A DNA stretch of 8,167 nucleotides from Candidatus Shapirobacteria bacterium (GTDB lineage Bacteria; Patescibacteriota; Microgenomatia; VGLL01): positions 1 to 8,167 of the forward strand of contig VGLL01000042.1 of assembly GCA_016866735.1 (NCBI GenBank), written 5' to 3'. The translations under genes were made by a program, and so were the position numbers. Each line of letters starts with the position of its first letter. Position 1 is the stretch's first letter. Below, one piece after another: positions 1-5,517 of this stretch. The notes under the pieces were generated by a model. That model searched no databases and was not told the DNA's origin. It saw nothing but the letters and a program-made list of their open reading frames with translations.

Positions 1-2
1 AC

Positions 3-1439
3 TCCTTAGAGGATGAAAAAAATGATTACCGGGCGGTTTTTGCCGTTGATAAACTGAATGAAGGCTGGGATGTTCTGAATCTTTTCGATATCGTCCGGCT
101 TTACGACACGAGAGACACCAAAGGCGGAAAGCCGGGCAGAACAACGATGTCCGAGGCGCAACTCATTGGGCGTGGCGCTCGTTACTGCCCCTTTCAGATT
201 TTGCCAAGCCAACCGGTTTATTCACGTAAATACGATGAAGACTTGGGAAATGAACTTCGCATTTGCGAAGAGCTTTACTACCACAGCGCCTATAACCCGC
301 GCTATATTCAAGAACTCAATACCGCTCTTGAAGAAATTGGCATAAAACCCAAAACAGCGAGAGAGCTTTCCCTAACCCTCAAACCGGATTTTAAGGGCAG
401 CCCGTTTTACAAATCCAGTTTGATCTTCTTAAACGAACAGCAAAAATATGATCGCAGGGACATCTTCAGTTTGCCAACCGGAGTAATTGAGCAGGCCCAT
501 AAAGTTGCCCTAAGAACGGGTTTTACGAAGACGGATACGATTTTCAACGGTCAAAAAAAGGACGATTTAGACAAAAAACAAAAAGACTATCCCCTGGCTG
601 ATTTTGGACCGAACATCGTTAGAAAGGCGATCAATAAGCTCGATTTTTATCAATTCGCGAATCTTAGAAACCATCTACCCAACCTAACGTCCATAAGCGA
701 ATTTATGACCTCGGAGGCCTATTTAGGCAAAGTAAAAGTTGAAGTGTCCGGCTTGGCGGATCAAGTAGAAAATCTATCGGCGAAAGACAAATTGGACGCC
801 ACGGTGCAGGTCCTTGAGTCCATCGCGCAAACGATCGCCACGGATAAGATTGAATACAAAGGAACAAAGGAATTTAAACCCTTCATGCTGAAAGATAAGA
901 TCATAAACAAAATAATCAACGTGAGCCTGGACGCTGACAGCGACCAGGAGCGCGGCAAGGCCATGTCCAATGCCCAAGAAACGAGTATATATCTAGATTT
1001 GAGTCGTAAAGAGTGGTACGTGTTTGCAGATAACTTTGGCACTTGCGAAGAAAAAAACCTGGTCAAGTTCATAGACAAGACCTATGACCAACTCAAAAAG
1101 AAATACAACCAGGTCTTTTTGGTCCGCAACGAGCGGCATTTTAAAATATATGATTTCGACGACGGCCGCCCGGTGGAACCGGATTTTGTCCTCTTTCTGG
1201 TTAAAAACAATCCCAAAGAATCCTTCCACTACCAAGTCTTTATTGAGCCCAAGGGCGGCCATCTGCTTGTAGAAGAGGCCTGGAAAGAAAAATTCTTAAC
1301 CCGACTCAAAGATGAAGGACGAATTGAGCAGCTCTGGCAAGGCAAGAATTATAAAGTCTGGGGCCTACCCTTTTATAATGAGGCACAAAGAAAACCGCCT
1401 TTTGAACACGCCTTCGAAGAATTAACCACTGAAAAATAA
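3..1439 (+). CDS. res: Type III restriction endonuclease Res subunit (5'-truncated)
   Basis: The gene enters from the left edge in frame and shows its last 478 residues, so the true start is outside the window. Visible near the left end is helicase motif V (KLNEGWDVLNLFDIVRLY, visible residues about 17-34), then motif VI (AQLIGRGARY, about 52-61), in the form typical of Res subunits of Type III restriction-modification enzymes. Near the C-terminus a PD-(D/E)xK nuclease core is clear: D394 in EPDFVLFL, then E415 and K417 in FIEPKG. In the family, Res translocates with ATP along DNA and cuts beside asymmetric sites only in complex with the methyltransferase Mod, which is usually encoded just upstream; that gene is not in view. 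No internal damage is seen and the gene ends with TAA. The ATPase Walker motifs cannot be checked. Confidence 0.9.
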   Translation, partial: SLEDEKNDYRAVFAVDKLNEGWDVLNLFDIVRLYDTRDTKGGKPGRTTMSEAQLIGRGARYCPFQILPSQPVYSRKYDEDLGNELRICEELYYHSAYNPRYIQELNTALEEIGIKPKTARELSLTLKPDFKGSPFYKSSLIFLNEQQKYDRRDIFSLPTGVIEQAHKVALRTGFTKTDTIFNGQKKDDLDKKQKDYPLADFGPNIVRKAINKLDFYQFANLRNHLPNLTSISEFMTSEAYLGKVKVEVSGLADQVENLSAKDKLDATVQVLESIAQTIATDKIEYKGTKEFKPFMLKDKIINKIINVSLDADSDQERGKAMSNAQETSIYLDLSRKEWYVFADNFGTCEEKNLVKFIDKTYDQLKKKYNQVFLVRNERHFKIYDFDDGRPVEPDFVLFLVKNNPKESFHYQVFIEPKGGHLLVEEAWKEKFLTRLKDEGRIEQLWQGKNYKVWGLPFYNEAQRKPPFEHAFEELTTEK

Positions 1440-1470
1440 CGTCGTCGGGGGTGGGTGGGAATCCCCCGCC

Positions 1471-1571
1471 GGCCTGCCGTTTCGTTTGGGCCAGCTTTAT
1501 AAACGCAAAAAAGGACGGGAGAGCATGCGCCCGTCCGTCCTTCCGCCCTCCTGGCCTAAATGACGCAGGCC
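1471..1571. other. Long nested imperfect hairpin in the spacer after res
   Basis: Three helices nest around one axis. The outer helix pairs GGCCTGC(c)GT at 1471-1480 with ACGCAGGCC at 1563-1571, leaving one bulged C. After a small internal loop, TTTGGGCCAG at 1485-1494 pairs with CTGGCCTAAA at 1551-1560 over 10 positions including one G-U. The apical part can form either GGACGGG/CCCGTCC (1513-1519 with 1530-1536) or AAGGAC/GTCCTT (1511-1516 with 1537-1542). The pairings are read directly. Whether the structure acts as RNA, as folded single-stranded DNA, or is a decayed repeat is not known. The spacer 1440-1738 is much richer in G+C runs in its left half than the flanking genes. No attC core sites were found. 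Confidence 0.5.
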
Positions 1572-1616
1572 TCGCCTGCTTCTGTCGCCTTCCGTGTAAA
1601 AAGGCGTCATTTTCAT
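1497..1616 (-). CDS. Possible 39-aa Arg/Gly-rich mini-protein
   Basis: On the minus strand an AAGGAG ribosome binding site (1623-1628) lies 6 bases before an ATG at 1616, followed by a second in-frame ATG two codons on and an open frame of 39 codons to TAA at 1497. The product begins MKMTPFYTEGDRSRRGLRHL and is rich in Arg and Gly, with no recognised domain or membrane segment. In favour are the well-spaced SD, an upstream minus-strand promoter candidate and a minus-strand terminator overlapping the end. Against are its short length and its placement over the long nested hairpin, which forces much of the base composition. It could equally be a chance frame within a small structured RNA. I do not recognise it. 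Confidence 0.33.
   Translation of the reverse strand: MKMTPFYTEGDRSRRGLRHLGQEGGRTDGRMLSRPFLRL
1505..1536 (-). terminator. Rho-independent terminator reading leftwards
   Basis: Read on the minus strand, GGACGGG (1536-1530), a 10-base loop and CCCGTCC (1519-1513) form a 7-bp GC-rich stem followed directly by TTTTTT (1512-1507). That is the classic intrinsic terminator layout. On the plus strand there is no T tract after the stem, so the direction is clear. The only minus-strand unit that could use it starts within about 150 bases to the right, which implies a short transcript. Confidence 0.55.
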
Positions 1617-1620
1617 TTTT
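1558..1620 (+). terminator. Possible terminator downstream of res
   Basis: AAATGACGC (1558-1566) pairs with GCGTCATTT (1604-1612), enclosing a secondary hairpin GCAGGC-ctc-GCCTGC at 1565-1579 that shares two bases with the left arm. The right arm runs into a T-rich stretch (TTCATTTTTAT). The large loop makes this a weaker terminator than a compact hairpin. It lies 120 bases past the res stop and overlaps the start of the possible minus-strand mini-gene. CGCCTT (1586-1591) could pair instead with AAGGCG (1601-1606). Confidence 0.3.
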
Positions 1621-1645
1621 ATCTCCTTAGCAAGTCCTTTATTTT

Positions 1646-1675
1646 TCTATACTGTGGATAATTAATTTGCGTCAT
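1646..1675 (-). promoter_or_regulatory. Candidate minus-strand promoter
   Basis: On the minus strand ATGACG (1675-1670) and TATAGA (1651-1646) are separated by 18 bases. Each hexamer is a partial match to the sigma70 consensus. It would drive the mini-gene or small RNA ending near 1505. It overlaps the -35 of the divergent plus-strand promoter, so the two would compete for polymerase. Confidence 0.3.
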
Positions 1676-1696
1676 CCTGTCGCTTTTTTGTATAAT
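1667..1696 (+). promoter_or_regulatory. Promoter of the small exported-protein gene
   Basis: A perfect TATAAT (1691-1696) lies 18 bases after TTGCGT (1667-1672), which keeps the TTG of the -35 consensus. Transcription would start near 1703, leaving a short leader with AGGAGG at 1727-1732 before the ATG at 1739. The T-rich spacer may help opening. Confidence 0.55.
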
Positions 1697-1706
1697 TAAC
1701 GACAGG
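1676..1706. promoter_or_regulatory. Inverted repeat bracketing the -10 box
   Basis: CCTGTCG (1676-1682) and its exact complement CGACAGG (1700-1706) are 17 bases apart and enclose the TATAAT at 1691-1696. The right arm falls at the predicted start of transcription. A dimeric repressor bound here would occlude the promoter. No regulator for it is identified in the window, so this is a candidate operator only; a hairpin in DNA or RNA is the alternative. Confidence 0.4.
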
Positions 1707-1738
1707 TTGGTTTTAAATTCCCTTATAGGAGGATCATC

Positions 1739-2020
1739 ATGAAAACAGACATCTTCACCAAAATACTCCTCTTGGTCATTGCTCTGTTTCTTGGAATAAT
1801 TTCCTTCAGGCCCCTAATTCAAACAGAAATCGCACAAGCTAGCGCCGGAGATTTTGACCACGTTAAATTTATCGGCATCATTACAAGTAACATAGTGCTC
1901 ATGGATAACAGAAATGGCAACCTCTGGGTCTATAAGGTAGGAGACCCAGGAGTAGTAAAAGCAAAATTTTTGGGAAGATTAATAGAACTAGGCAAGCCTC
2001 TAGCCAATGAAAAGAAATAA
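1739..2020 (+). CDS. Small membrane-anchored or exported protein, unknown function
   Basis: A 93-residue protein with an excellent ribosome binding site (AGGAGG, 6 bases from the ATG). The N-terminus has a short charged part (MKTDIFTK) and a hydrophobic stretch at about residues 9-22 (ILLLVIALFLGIIS), which acts as an uncleaved anchor or signal sequence; a cleavage after the ASA at about 34-36 is possible. The rest (about 37-93) looks like a small beta-rich domain, with VKFIGIITSNIVLMDNRNGNLW, WVYKV and KFLGRLIELG strands. I do not recognise the family. It has its own promoter with an inverted repeat over it. The frame after its TAA stays open into the recombinase gene 30 bases on, so the two may be co-transcribed. 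Confidence 0.7.
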   Translation: MKTDIFTKILLLVIALFLGIISFRPLIQTEIAQASAGDFDHVKFIGIITSNIVLMDNRNGNLWVYKVGDPGVVKAKFLGRLIELGKPLANEKK

Positions 2021-2050
2021 TCAAACCATAACCATTTTATTTCTATACCA

Positions 2051-2578
2051 TTGCCTTACCAATACAAACGAGAACCATTAAGCGACGACGAAGTCAACCG
2101 GCTCACCAACGCCTGCGAGACCTTTGACGAGAAATTCGTCATATGGACCCTCCTGGACACGGGCCTTAGGGTGAGCGAGTTTACCCATCTAACTAAAGAG
2201 AATATCCAATGGCAGGAACGCCGGCTGATGATATACGGGAAAGGGGGGCCTTACGGCAAAAAGAGCAAGCGTCGGATCATCCCTATGACCGACCGCGTCC
2301 GGAGACTGATCGATCATCATTTTGCCGAGCATGACAATATGGGAATGAGTATCCGGACCATCCAGCGCATCGTCAAGGAAGTGGCCAACAAAGCCGGCAT
2401 CTCAAAACCGGTAACCCCACATGTGCTTCGCCACACCTTCAGCGTCAACTGCATCAAAAAAGGCATCTCCACCCGGGCCTTGATGGCTCTTTTGGGCCAC
2501 GACCGGCTGACCACAACGGAGATCTATCTCAATCTCTCCCCTGAAGATGCCATCCGAGAATTTCAGAATAAGTGGTAA
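2051..2578 (+). CDS. Compact tyrosine recombinase/integrase
   Basis: A 175-residue phage-integrase-type catalytic domain with every active-site residue in place: R40 (LDTGLRVSE), basic beta-hairpin lysines around 70-73 (GPYGKKSKRR), H124 and R127 (PHVLRHTF), H150 (LLGHDRL) and the nucleophile Y159 (TTTEIYLNLSPED). The N-terminal core-binding domain of XerC/D or lambda-type integrases is absent. The protein starts at the first catalytic helix and carries only short terminal extensions, as in other compact integrases, so it is probably intact rather than a fragment. The start is TTG with no clear SD. The frame upstream is closed by the TAA of the preceding gene, so a longer N-terminus is not available. 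It may mobilise this region or invert DNA. No att core was identified. Confidence 0.85.
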   Translation: MPYQYKREPLSDDEVNRLTNACETFDEKFVIWTLLDTGLRVSEFTHLTKENIQWQERRLMIYGKGGPYGKKSKRRIIPMTDRVRRLIDHHFAEHDNMGMSIRTIQRIVKEVANKAGISKPVTPHVLRHTFSVNCIKKGISTRALMALLGHDRLTTTEIYLNLSPEDAIREFQNKW

Positions 2579-2621
2579 AAGAACACCCACTGGTGGCGGA
2601 ATTCAGTAATTTTTTCGGCGG

Positions 2622-2645
2622 GAAAAGAGGACTTTTCGTTTTTTT
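2622..2645 (+). terminator. Terminator after the integrase
   Basis: GAAAAG (2622-2627), a 4-base loop and CTTTTC (2632-2637) form a short stem followed by G and seven T (2639-2645). It lies 43 bases past the integrase stop in the right orientation. The stem is AT-rich and so weak. The rest of 2579-2752 is T/C-rich and shows no gene. Confidence 0.5.
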
Positions 2646-2752
2646 AATAAAAATAACTTCCTTTCCTCTCCTCTTTTATTCCCTTAAGGGTATGCTTCTC
2701 CCGCTTTCCTCTTCCTTTTTCTGCGCCGAATTAGTGGATATAAACACTATTT

Positions 2753-3757
2753 CTACCGCTGAGCTTTAATGCCCATAAATGAGACAGTATGTTTAGAGTG
2801 TTTTCCTCCCTCCGCCTCGACAAGTATAAAGTTTAAGGAAAAGGAAAAACTCGAGCCCTTTGTCTCGGAACTGGAAGGCCTAAATTTTATTACAACATCA
2901 TTATTTGACTTTGGGCTCAACGACACTCCATTTTTCTGAATGTCCTTGGGAATGTGAACAGGGGGGTTATTGCTTCTATAAATGCCCCCGACATACGAAT
3001 ATTTTCCTCCTTTTTCATCCATCAAATCTGGTGCTTCATCATTCCACCCTGCCCCTAACATAAGAATGCTGTTTGAATTATTAAAAAAATCTAGGTAAAC
3101 ATTTGTTTGCCCTGGTGCAACCGTTATTTTTTTAGCGCCAATTGTTACGTCTCCGACCTTCTTAGGGGGTATACTGCTGACTGAAGGTGTATAAACCTTG
3201 CTTGCAGGCTGAGCCTGGGAAACAACAAGGTCGCTCGTTCCAATACCCCTTACTAGAAGTTCTTCTATAGCTTTTGTCTTTGGAATGTCGCCACGGGATC
3301 CCCCAACGAGTTTTGCGGTAGACGCGTCCAATGCCTTAACAGCCAGACGGATGGTATCCCCCAGAGGCGTTAGTGTTCCCGTAACAAGCACATGAACGCC
3401 GGAGATCTCTCCTATTTTTTTTGCTGTCTTAGGATCGATCAAGCCAGTCATATCCAGTTGATGTTCTTTTAAAAGTGTCTTTAGATGGGTTCTATCCACA
3501 ACCTCAAGTCCCTTACCCGATTCCGAAATAGCCACAGATAGTTCCTCTGCCAAAAACCGCCCCAATTCTGTTACATTGCCTTGCAGATCAACAAAATCAA
3601 CAACGGCCGCTGTTTTTTTCCCGGCATTAAAGATACTTTGCGCGAGAGCGGAAGAAAGGCTCCGTATTTCTTTTTCATAAGCAATTGAGGAAGCACAAAT
3701 GAAGAGGGAAAAGACGAAAAATACAAGTATGCCAATTCTATTTCTATGTTTTCTCAT
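2753..3757 (-). CDS. Secreted FlgO/CsgG-like protein with extra C-terminal domain
   Basis: 334 residues. The start chosen is the ATG at 3757, because a double SD (GGAGGGAGGA, about 3763-3772) sits just before it and a signal peptide follows: basic MRKHRNR, hydrophobic IGILVFFVFSLFICASS, likely cut after SIA at residue 26. The cysteine at 21 lacks a good lipobox. Residues about 44-170 match the FlgO/CsgG-type fold: AVVDFVDLQGNVTELGRFLA, LEVVDRTHLKTLLKEHQLD, MTGLIDPKTAKKIGEISGV, VLVTGTLTPLGDTIRLAVKA. Such proteins act in the periplasm or at the outer membrane, often with flagella, curli or secretion, but the exact role here is open. A serine/proline-rich linker leads to a second beta-rich domain (about 215-334) with DEKGGKYSYVGG, resembling DUF4352-like Ig-type domains. 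The frame stays open upstream to a TTG at 3985, but that part belongs to a decayed gene. It ends with TAG. Confidence 0.75.
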   Translation of the reverse strand: MRKHRNRIGILVFFVFSLFICASSIAYEKEIRSLSSALAQSIFNAGKKTAAVVDFVDLQGNVTELGRFLAEELSVAISESGKGLEVVDRTHLKTLLKEHQLDMTGLIDPKTAKKIGEISGVHVLVTGTLTPLGDTIRLAVKALDASTAKLVGGSRGDIPKTKAIEELLVRGIGTSDLVVSQAQPASKVYTPSVSSIPPKKVGDVTIGAKKITVAPGQTNVYLDFFNNSNSILMLGAGWNDEAPDLMDEKGGKYSYVGGIYRSNNPPVHIPKDIQKNGVSLSPKSNNDVVIKFRPSSSETKGSSFSFSLNFILVEAEGGKHSKHTVSFMGIKAQR

Positions 3758-4239
3758 TAGGTCCTCCCTCCTTAAAAACCCAACTTTTAAAATTAAGTGA
3801 TCGATATCGTTTGGGGTATTCAAGAGTTTTTTCCCGTCCTTGCTGTAAAAAACAATTGTGTCCTGGTTGGCTATTTTATTCAATACTATATTCCAACTAC
3901 ACCATCCGACGTCTCGATCATAAACCGTTGTCTGGTCATTTAATTTAACGCTCTTTCCTCCGTGCTTTGCTATTCCTTCTACCAATACCTGATTTGGTCC
4001 TCAAGTACAAAGGATAAAATATCCTTTGACTATCCCTGAGATGACAATATTTGTGTGTCCTTTTGCCTCAAGAATTTTTATTGCCTCTTTTTTCTATCAA
4101 GCTTCCTAACTTCACCGCTCCAAGTCATCGAGGAAGTGATTAAAAGCAGAAAAAAAATAAATACCGCTACCGTTGTGTAACGGTTATTTATGGTTGCAAT
4201 CCTTTCATATCCATCTTCCCTATCTAAACGCCCGGGCTT
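3758..4239 (-). pseudogene. Broken small exported protein upstream of the FlgO-like gene
   Basis: Two minus-strand frames join into one protein-like sequence. From about 4239 a frame without a usual start codon gives a hydrophobic signal-like stretch (TVAVFIFFLLLITSS), then WSGEVRKLDRKK, and stops at 4078. One added A in the A6 run (4088-4093) restores a second frame reading EAIKILEAKGHTNIVISGIV and GYFILCT, then TGA (4001-4003), then GPNQVLVEGIAKHGGKSVKL and onward to LILKVGF just before the FlgO-like SD. One base fewer in the T5 run there would make a TAA stop after KVGF. A start at ATG 4208 or 4214 would need yet another shift. The mature part looks like a small beta-rich secreted domain that I do not recognise. 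Real decay is the main reading; sequencing error at homopolymers is the alternative for the frameshifts but not for the TGA. Confidence 0.6.
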
Positions 4240-4263
4240 TTATGTCAGGAAAATACTTACGCC

Positions 4264-4293
4264 AATCTATTTTTTCTTTAAAGAAGTTGTCAA
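4264..4293 (-). promoter_or_regulatory. Candidate promoter for the minus-strand exported-protein pair
   Basis: On the minus strand TTGACA (4293-4288) is a perfect -35, followed after 18 bases by TAGATT (4269-4264), a 4/6 match to the -10. A 12-bp palindrome TTCTTTAAAGAA (4274-4285) lies in the spacer and could be an operator, although it is AT-rich and could be chance. It would transcribe the broken gene and the intact FlgO-like gene as one unit. Confidence 0.45.
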
Positions 4294-4375
4294 TAAAAAA
4301 AATAATTCCTCGATAAAACTATGCTTCCGCTCTTTCCTTTAAAGGCTCGATGCTGGAAGCAATATACTTTACCTT

Positions 4376-4397
4376 GAATGTCGGCGCGCCGACATTC
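4376..4397. repeat. parS: Left copy of parS-like 22-bp palindrome
   Basis: A perfect 22-bp palindrome, G-AATGTCGGCGCGCCGACATT-C, centred at 4386.5. Its 20-bp core is identical to a second palindrome directly after parB (8105-8126). It lies in the divergent intergenic region, about 40 bases before the -35 of the repressor promoter. It has no loop and no T tract, so it is not a terminator. It is assigned as a candidate centromere site by its pairing with parB; it does not match the widespread chromosomal parS. The alternative is an operator for another dimeric regulator. Confidence 0.6.
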
Positions 4398-4409
4398 TTC
4401 TAATTAAAA

Positions 4410-4429
4410 TTACTCCATTAGTGGCGTAA
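4410..4429. promoter_or_regulatory. Operator O1 of the XRE repressor (upstream)
   Basis: TTACTCC (4410-4416), a 6-base spacer and GGCGTAA (4423-4429) form an inverted repeat with 6 of 7 arm positions paired. The same architecture recurs at 4477-4496. It sits 7 bases before the -35 box. Taken together the two copies give TTACTCY-N6-RGMGTAA. Confidence 0.55.
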
Positions 4430-4436
4430 ATTTTCC

Positions 4437-4465
4437 TTGACACTAAGATTATTATTATATATAAT
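4437..4465 (+). promoter_or_regulatory. Consensus sigma70 promoter of the XRE-ImmA pair
   Basis: TTGACA (4437-4442), 17 bases, TATAAT (4460-4465): both hexamers and the spacing are perfect. Transcription would begin near 4472. A promoter this strong before a DNA-binding protein is normally held down by autorepression, which fits the operator pair flanking it. Confidence 0.85.
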
Positions 4466-4476
4466 TTAATTATTGA

Positions 4477-4496
4477 TTACTCTTTAGTGAGAGTAA
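4477..4496. promoter_or_regulatory. Operator O2 of the XRE repressor (at the transcription start)
   Basis: TTACTCT (4477-4483), 6 bases, AGAGTAA (4490-4496): a perfect 7-bp inverted repeat just past the predicted transcription start, 67 bases centre-to-centre from O1. Binding here would block promoter clearance; O1 and O2 together could loop or cooperate. The leader that follows has AAGGAG at 4512 and GGAGGAGG at 4521-4528 before the ATG. Confidence 0.6.
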
Positions 4497-4530
4497 AAAG
4501 GCGGCTGTTTTAAGGAGAAAGGAGGAGGAT

Positions 4531-4890
4531 ATGGAAACTAATTTTGGTAACGCCCTCAAAAAGGCGCGGATGGCGAGGAAAATTACTATTCGCGAAGTTT
4601 CCGATTATATCAGCAAGTCGATCGGTTATATTTCCGACGTGGAGCACGATCGCAAGCAACCTCCAGATTTGGAAACCGTAAGGAAAATGGAAGAGTTCTT
4701 AGGCGTCAAAGAGGGAATGTTGGTGAATCTGGCGGCCAAGGCCAGGAAAAAAATGCCATTTAATTTAACCCAGCGACTTAAAGCCAGGCCTTTGCTCTCG
4801 GAAGTATTATTGCGGGCGGATAATCTTACTGATGAAGAAATCAAAAAGGTAATAGATCAATTGGCGGAAGCGGAAAAGGAGGAGGGTTAA
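4531..4890 (+). CDS. XRE-family repressor (ImmR-like)
   Basis: 119 residues. Residues about 5-63 form a Cro/C1-type helix-turn-helix: FGNALKKARMARKITIREVS, with the recognition segment SKSIGYISDVEHDRKQPP and then LETVRKMEEFLGV. The remaining half (KKMPFNLTQRL, LRADNLTDEEIKKVIDQLAE) is helical and probably mediates dimerisation or contact with the protease. It is followed without a gap by an ImmA/IrrE-like metalloprotease gene, the order used by ImmR-ImmA pairs of integrative conjugative elements and phages, where the protease inactivates the repressor to induce the element. The perfect promoter with paired inverted repeats indicates autoregulation. Targets other than its own promoter are not visible. 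An antitoxin-like role is the alternative. Confidence 0.85.
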   Translation: METNFGNALKKARMARKITIREVSDYISKSIGYISDVEHDRKQPPDLETVRKMEEFLGVKEGMLVNLAAKARKKMPFNLTQRLKARPLLSEVLLRADNLTDEEIKKVIDQLAEAEKEEG

Positions 4891-5481
4891 TTGTCGCGCC
4901 GGATCGTGATTGCTAACCCCAGAAGCGGACGTGAGCTTGAACGGTTGGCCCTTAAAATTGTCAAGGTTTTCCAGCCGGAGATCTTGGCCGAACCCGGGCC
5001 CTTTGATATAGAGCGGTTTTTTGATTGCGAACTAGAAGCCATTACCAAGGTCAAAACCGACTACCGCGCCCTTCCAAACGGGATCCACGGATATACCGAT
5101 TCAGCCACCATGGAGTCGGTCATCTCCACGGAGTTGATGGAAGACGTGAGCCAATTATTTTTTGCCCGCTCAACCATGAGCCACGAGGTCGGGCACGCGG
5201 TCATCCACGTACCTGAATTCCGGTTGAAAAAAGCGATCTTAACCTCGATCCATAACGCCCAGCACGACGCCACCTTGAGGATGCATCGGGAATCCGATGT
5301 GCCCGTTTTCAAAAATCCGGAATGGCAGGCCTGGCGGTTTGCAGGGGCCTTGCTTGTGCCCGAAGTCTCAATTAAAGAAGCGATCAAAAGAGGAAATGGG
5401 CTGCGGGAATTGTCCAGATTGTTTCGGGTAAACCCCGCTTTTGTGAAAACAAGATTGCGGGCTTTTAAAATAGAGCTTTAA
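4891..5481 (+). CDS. ImmA/IrrE-family metalloprotease
   Basis: 196 residues starting with TTG directly after the repressor's TAA. The SD (GGAGGAGGG) lies in the last repressor codons, so translation is coupled. The zinc motif is MSHEVGHAVIH (H98, E99, H102), and a likely third ligand is E144 in NPEWQAWRFAGALLVPE, whose FAxxLLxP stretch is typical of the family. The N-terminus (residues 1-60) carries a substrate-binding-type region, and the C-terminal SRLFRVNPAFVKTRLRAFKI resembles the small helical tail of these proteins. Known members cleave an XRE repressor when damage or another signal appears; the upstream XRE is the natural substrate, by inference. The length is normal and no active-site residue is missing. 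A strong terminator follows immediately. Confidence 0.87.
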   Translation: MSRRIVIANPRSGRELERLALKIVKVFQPEILAEPGPFDIERFFDCELEAITKVKTDYRALPNGIHGYTDSATMESVISTELMEDVSQLFFARSTMSHEVGHAVIHVPEFRLKKAILTSIHNAQHDATLRMHRESDVPVFKNPEWQAWRFAGALLVPEVSIKEAIKRGNGLRELSRLFRVNPAFVKTRLRAFKIEL

Positions 5482-5517
5482 AACAAAAAAGGGCATCTGG
5501 CAATGCCCTTTTTTGTT
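5482..5517 (+). terminator. Strong bidirectional-looking terminator
   Basis: A perfect 15-bp stem (5482-5496 with 5503-5517) around a 6-base loop, with a GGGCAT/ATGCCC core, A6 before and T6 after. It begins one base past the protease stop and closes the XRE-ImmA operon. By symmetry it could also stop transcription coming from the right. Confidence 0.92.

Noticed and set aside
1471..1571. Long hairpin as an integron attC site
   Set aside because: No paired core sites of the GTTRRRY/RYYYAAC type were found, and the nearby recombinase is a compact XerC/D-like enzyme, not an IntI.
3283..3290. GAATGTCG, resembling a half-site of the parS-like palindrome
   Set aside because: Only eight bases match, it has no inverted partner and it lies inside the FlgO-like gene; chance is sufficient.
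3758..3985. Longer FlgO-like protein starting at TTG 3985
   Set aside because: A strong SD and a complete signal peptide mark the ATG at 3757. The upstream residues belong to a different, decayed protein.
4001..4003. In-frame TGA in the broken exported gene read as a recoded glycine (genetic code 25) or selenocysteine
   Set aside because: All long genes here run intact under the standard code with no internal TGA, and the GIY-YIG gene ends at TGA followed by a hairpin. The gene also has a frameshift. A genome-wide recoding is therefore unlikely; a local selenocysteine insertion has no visible support.
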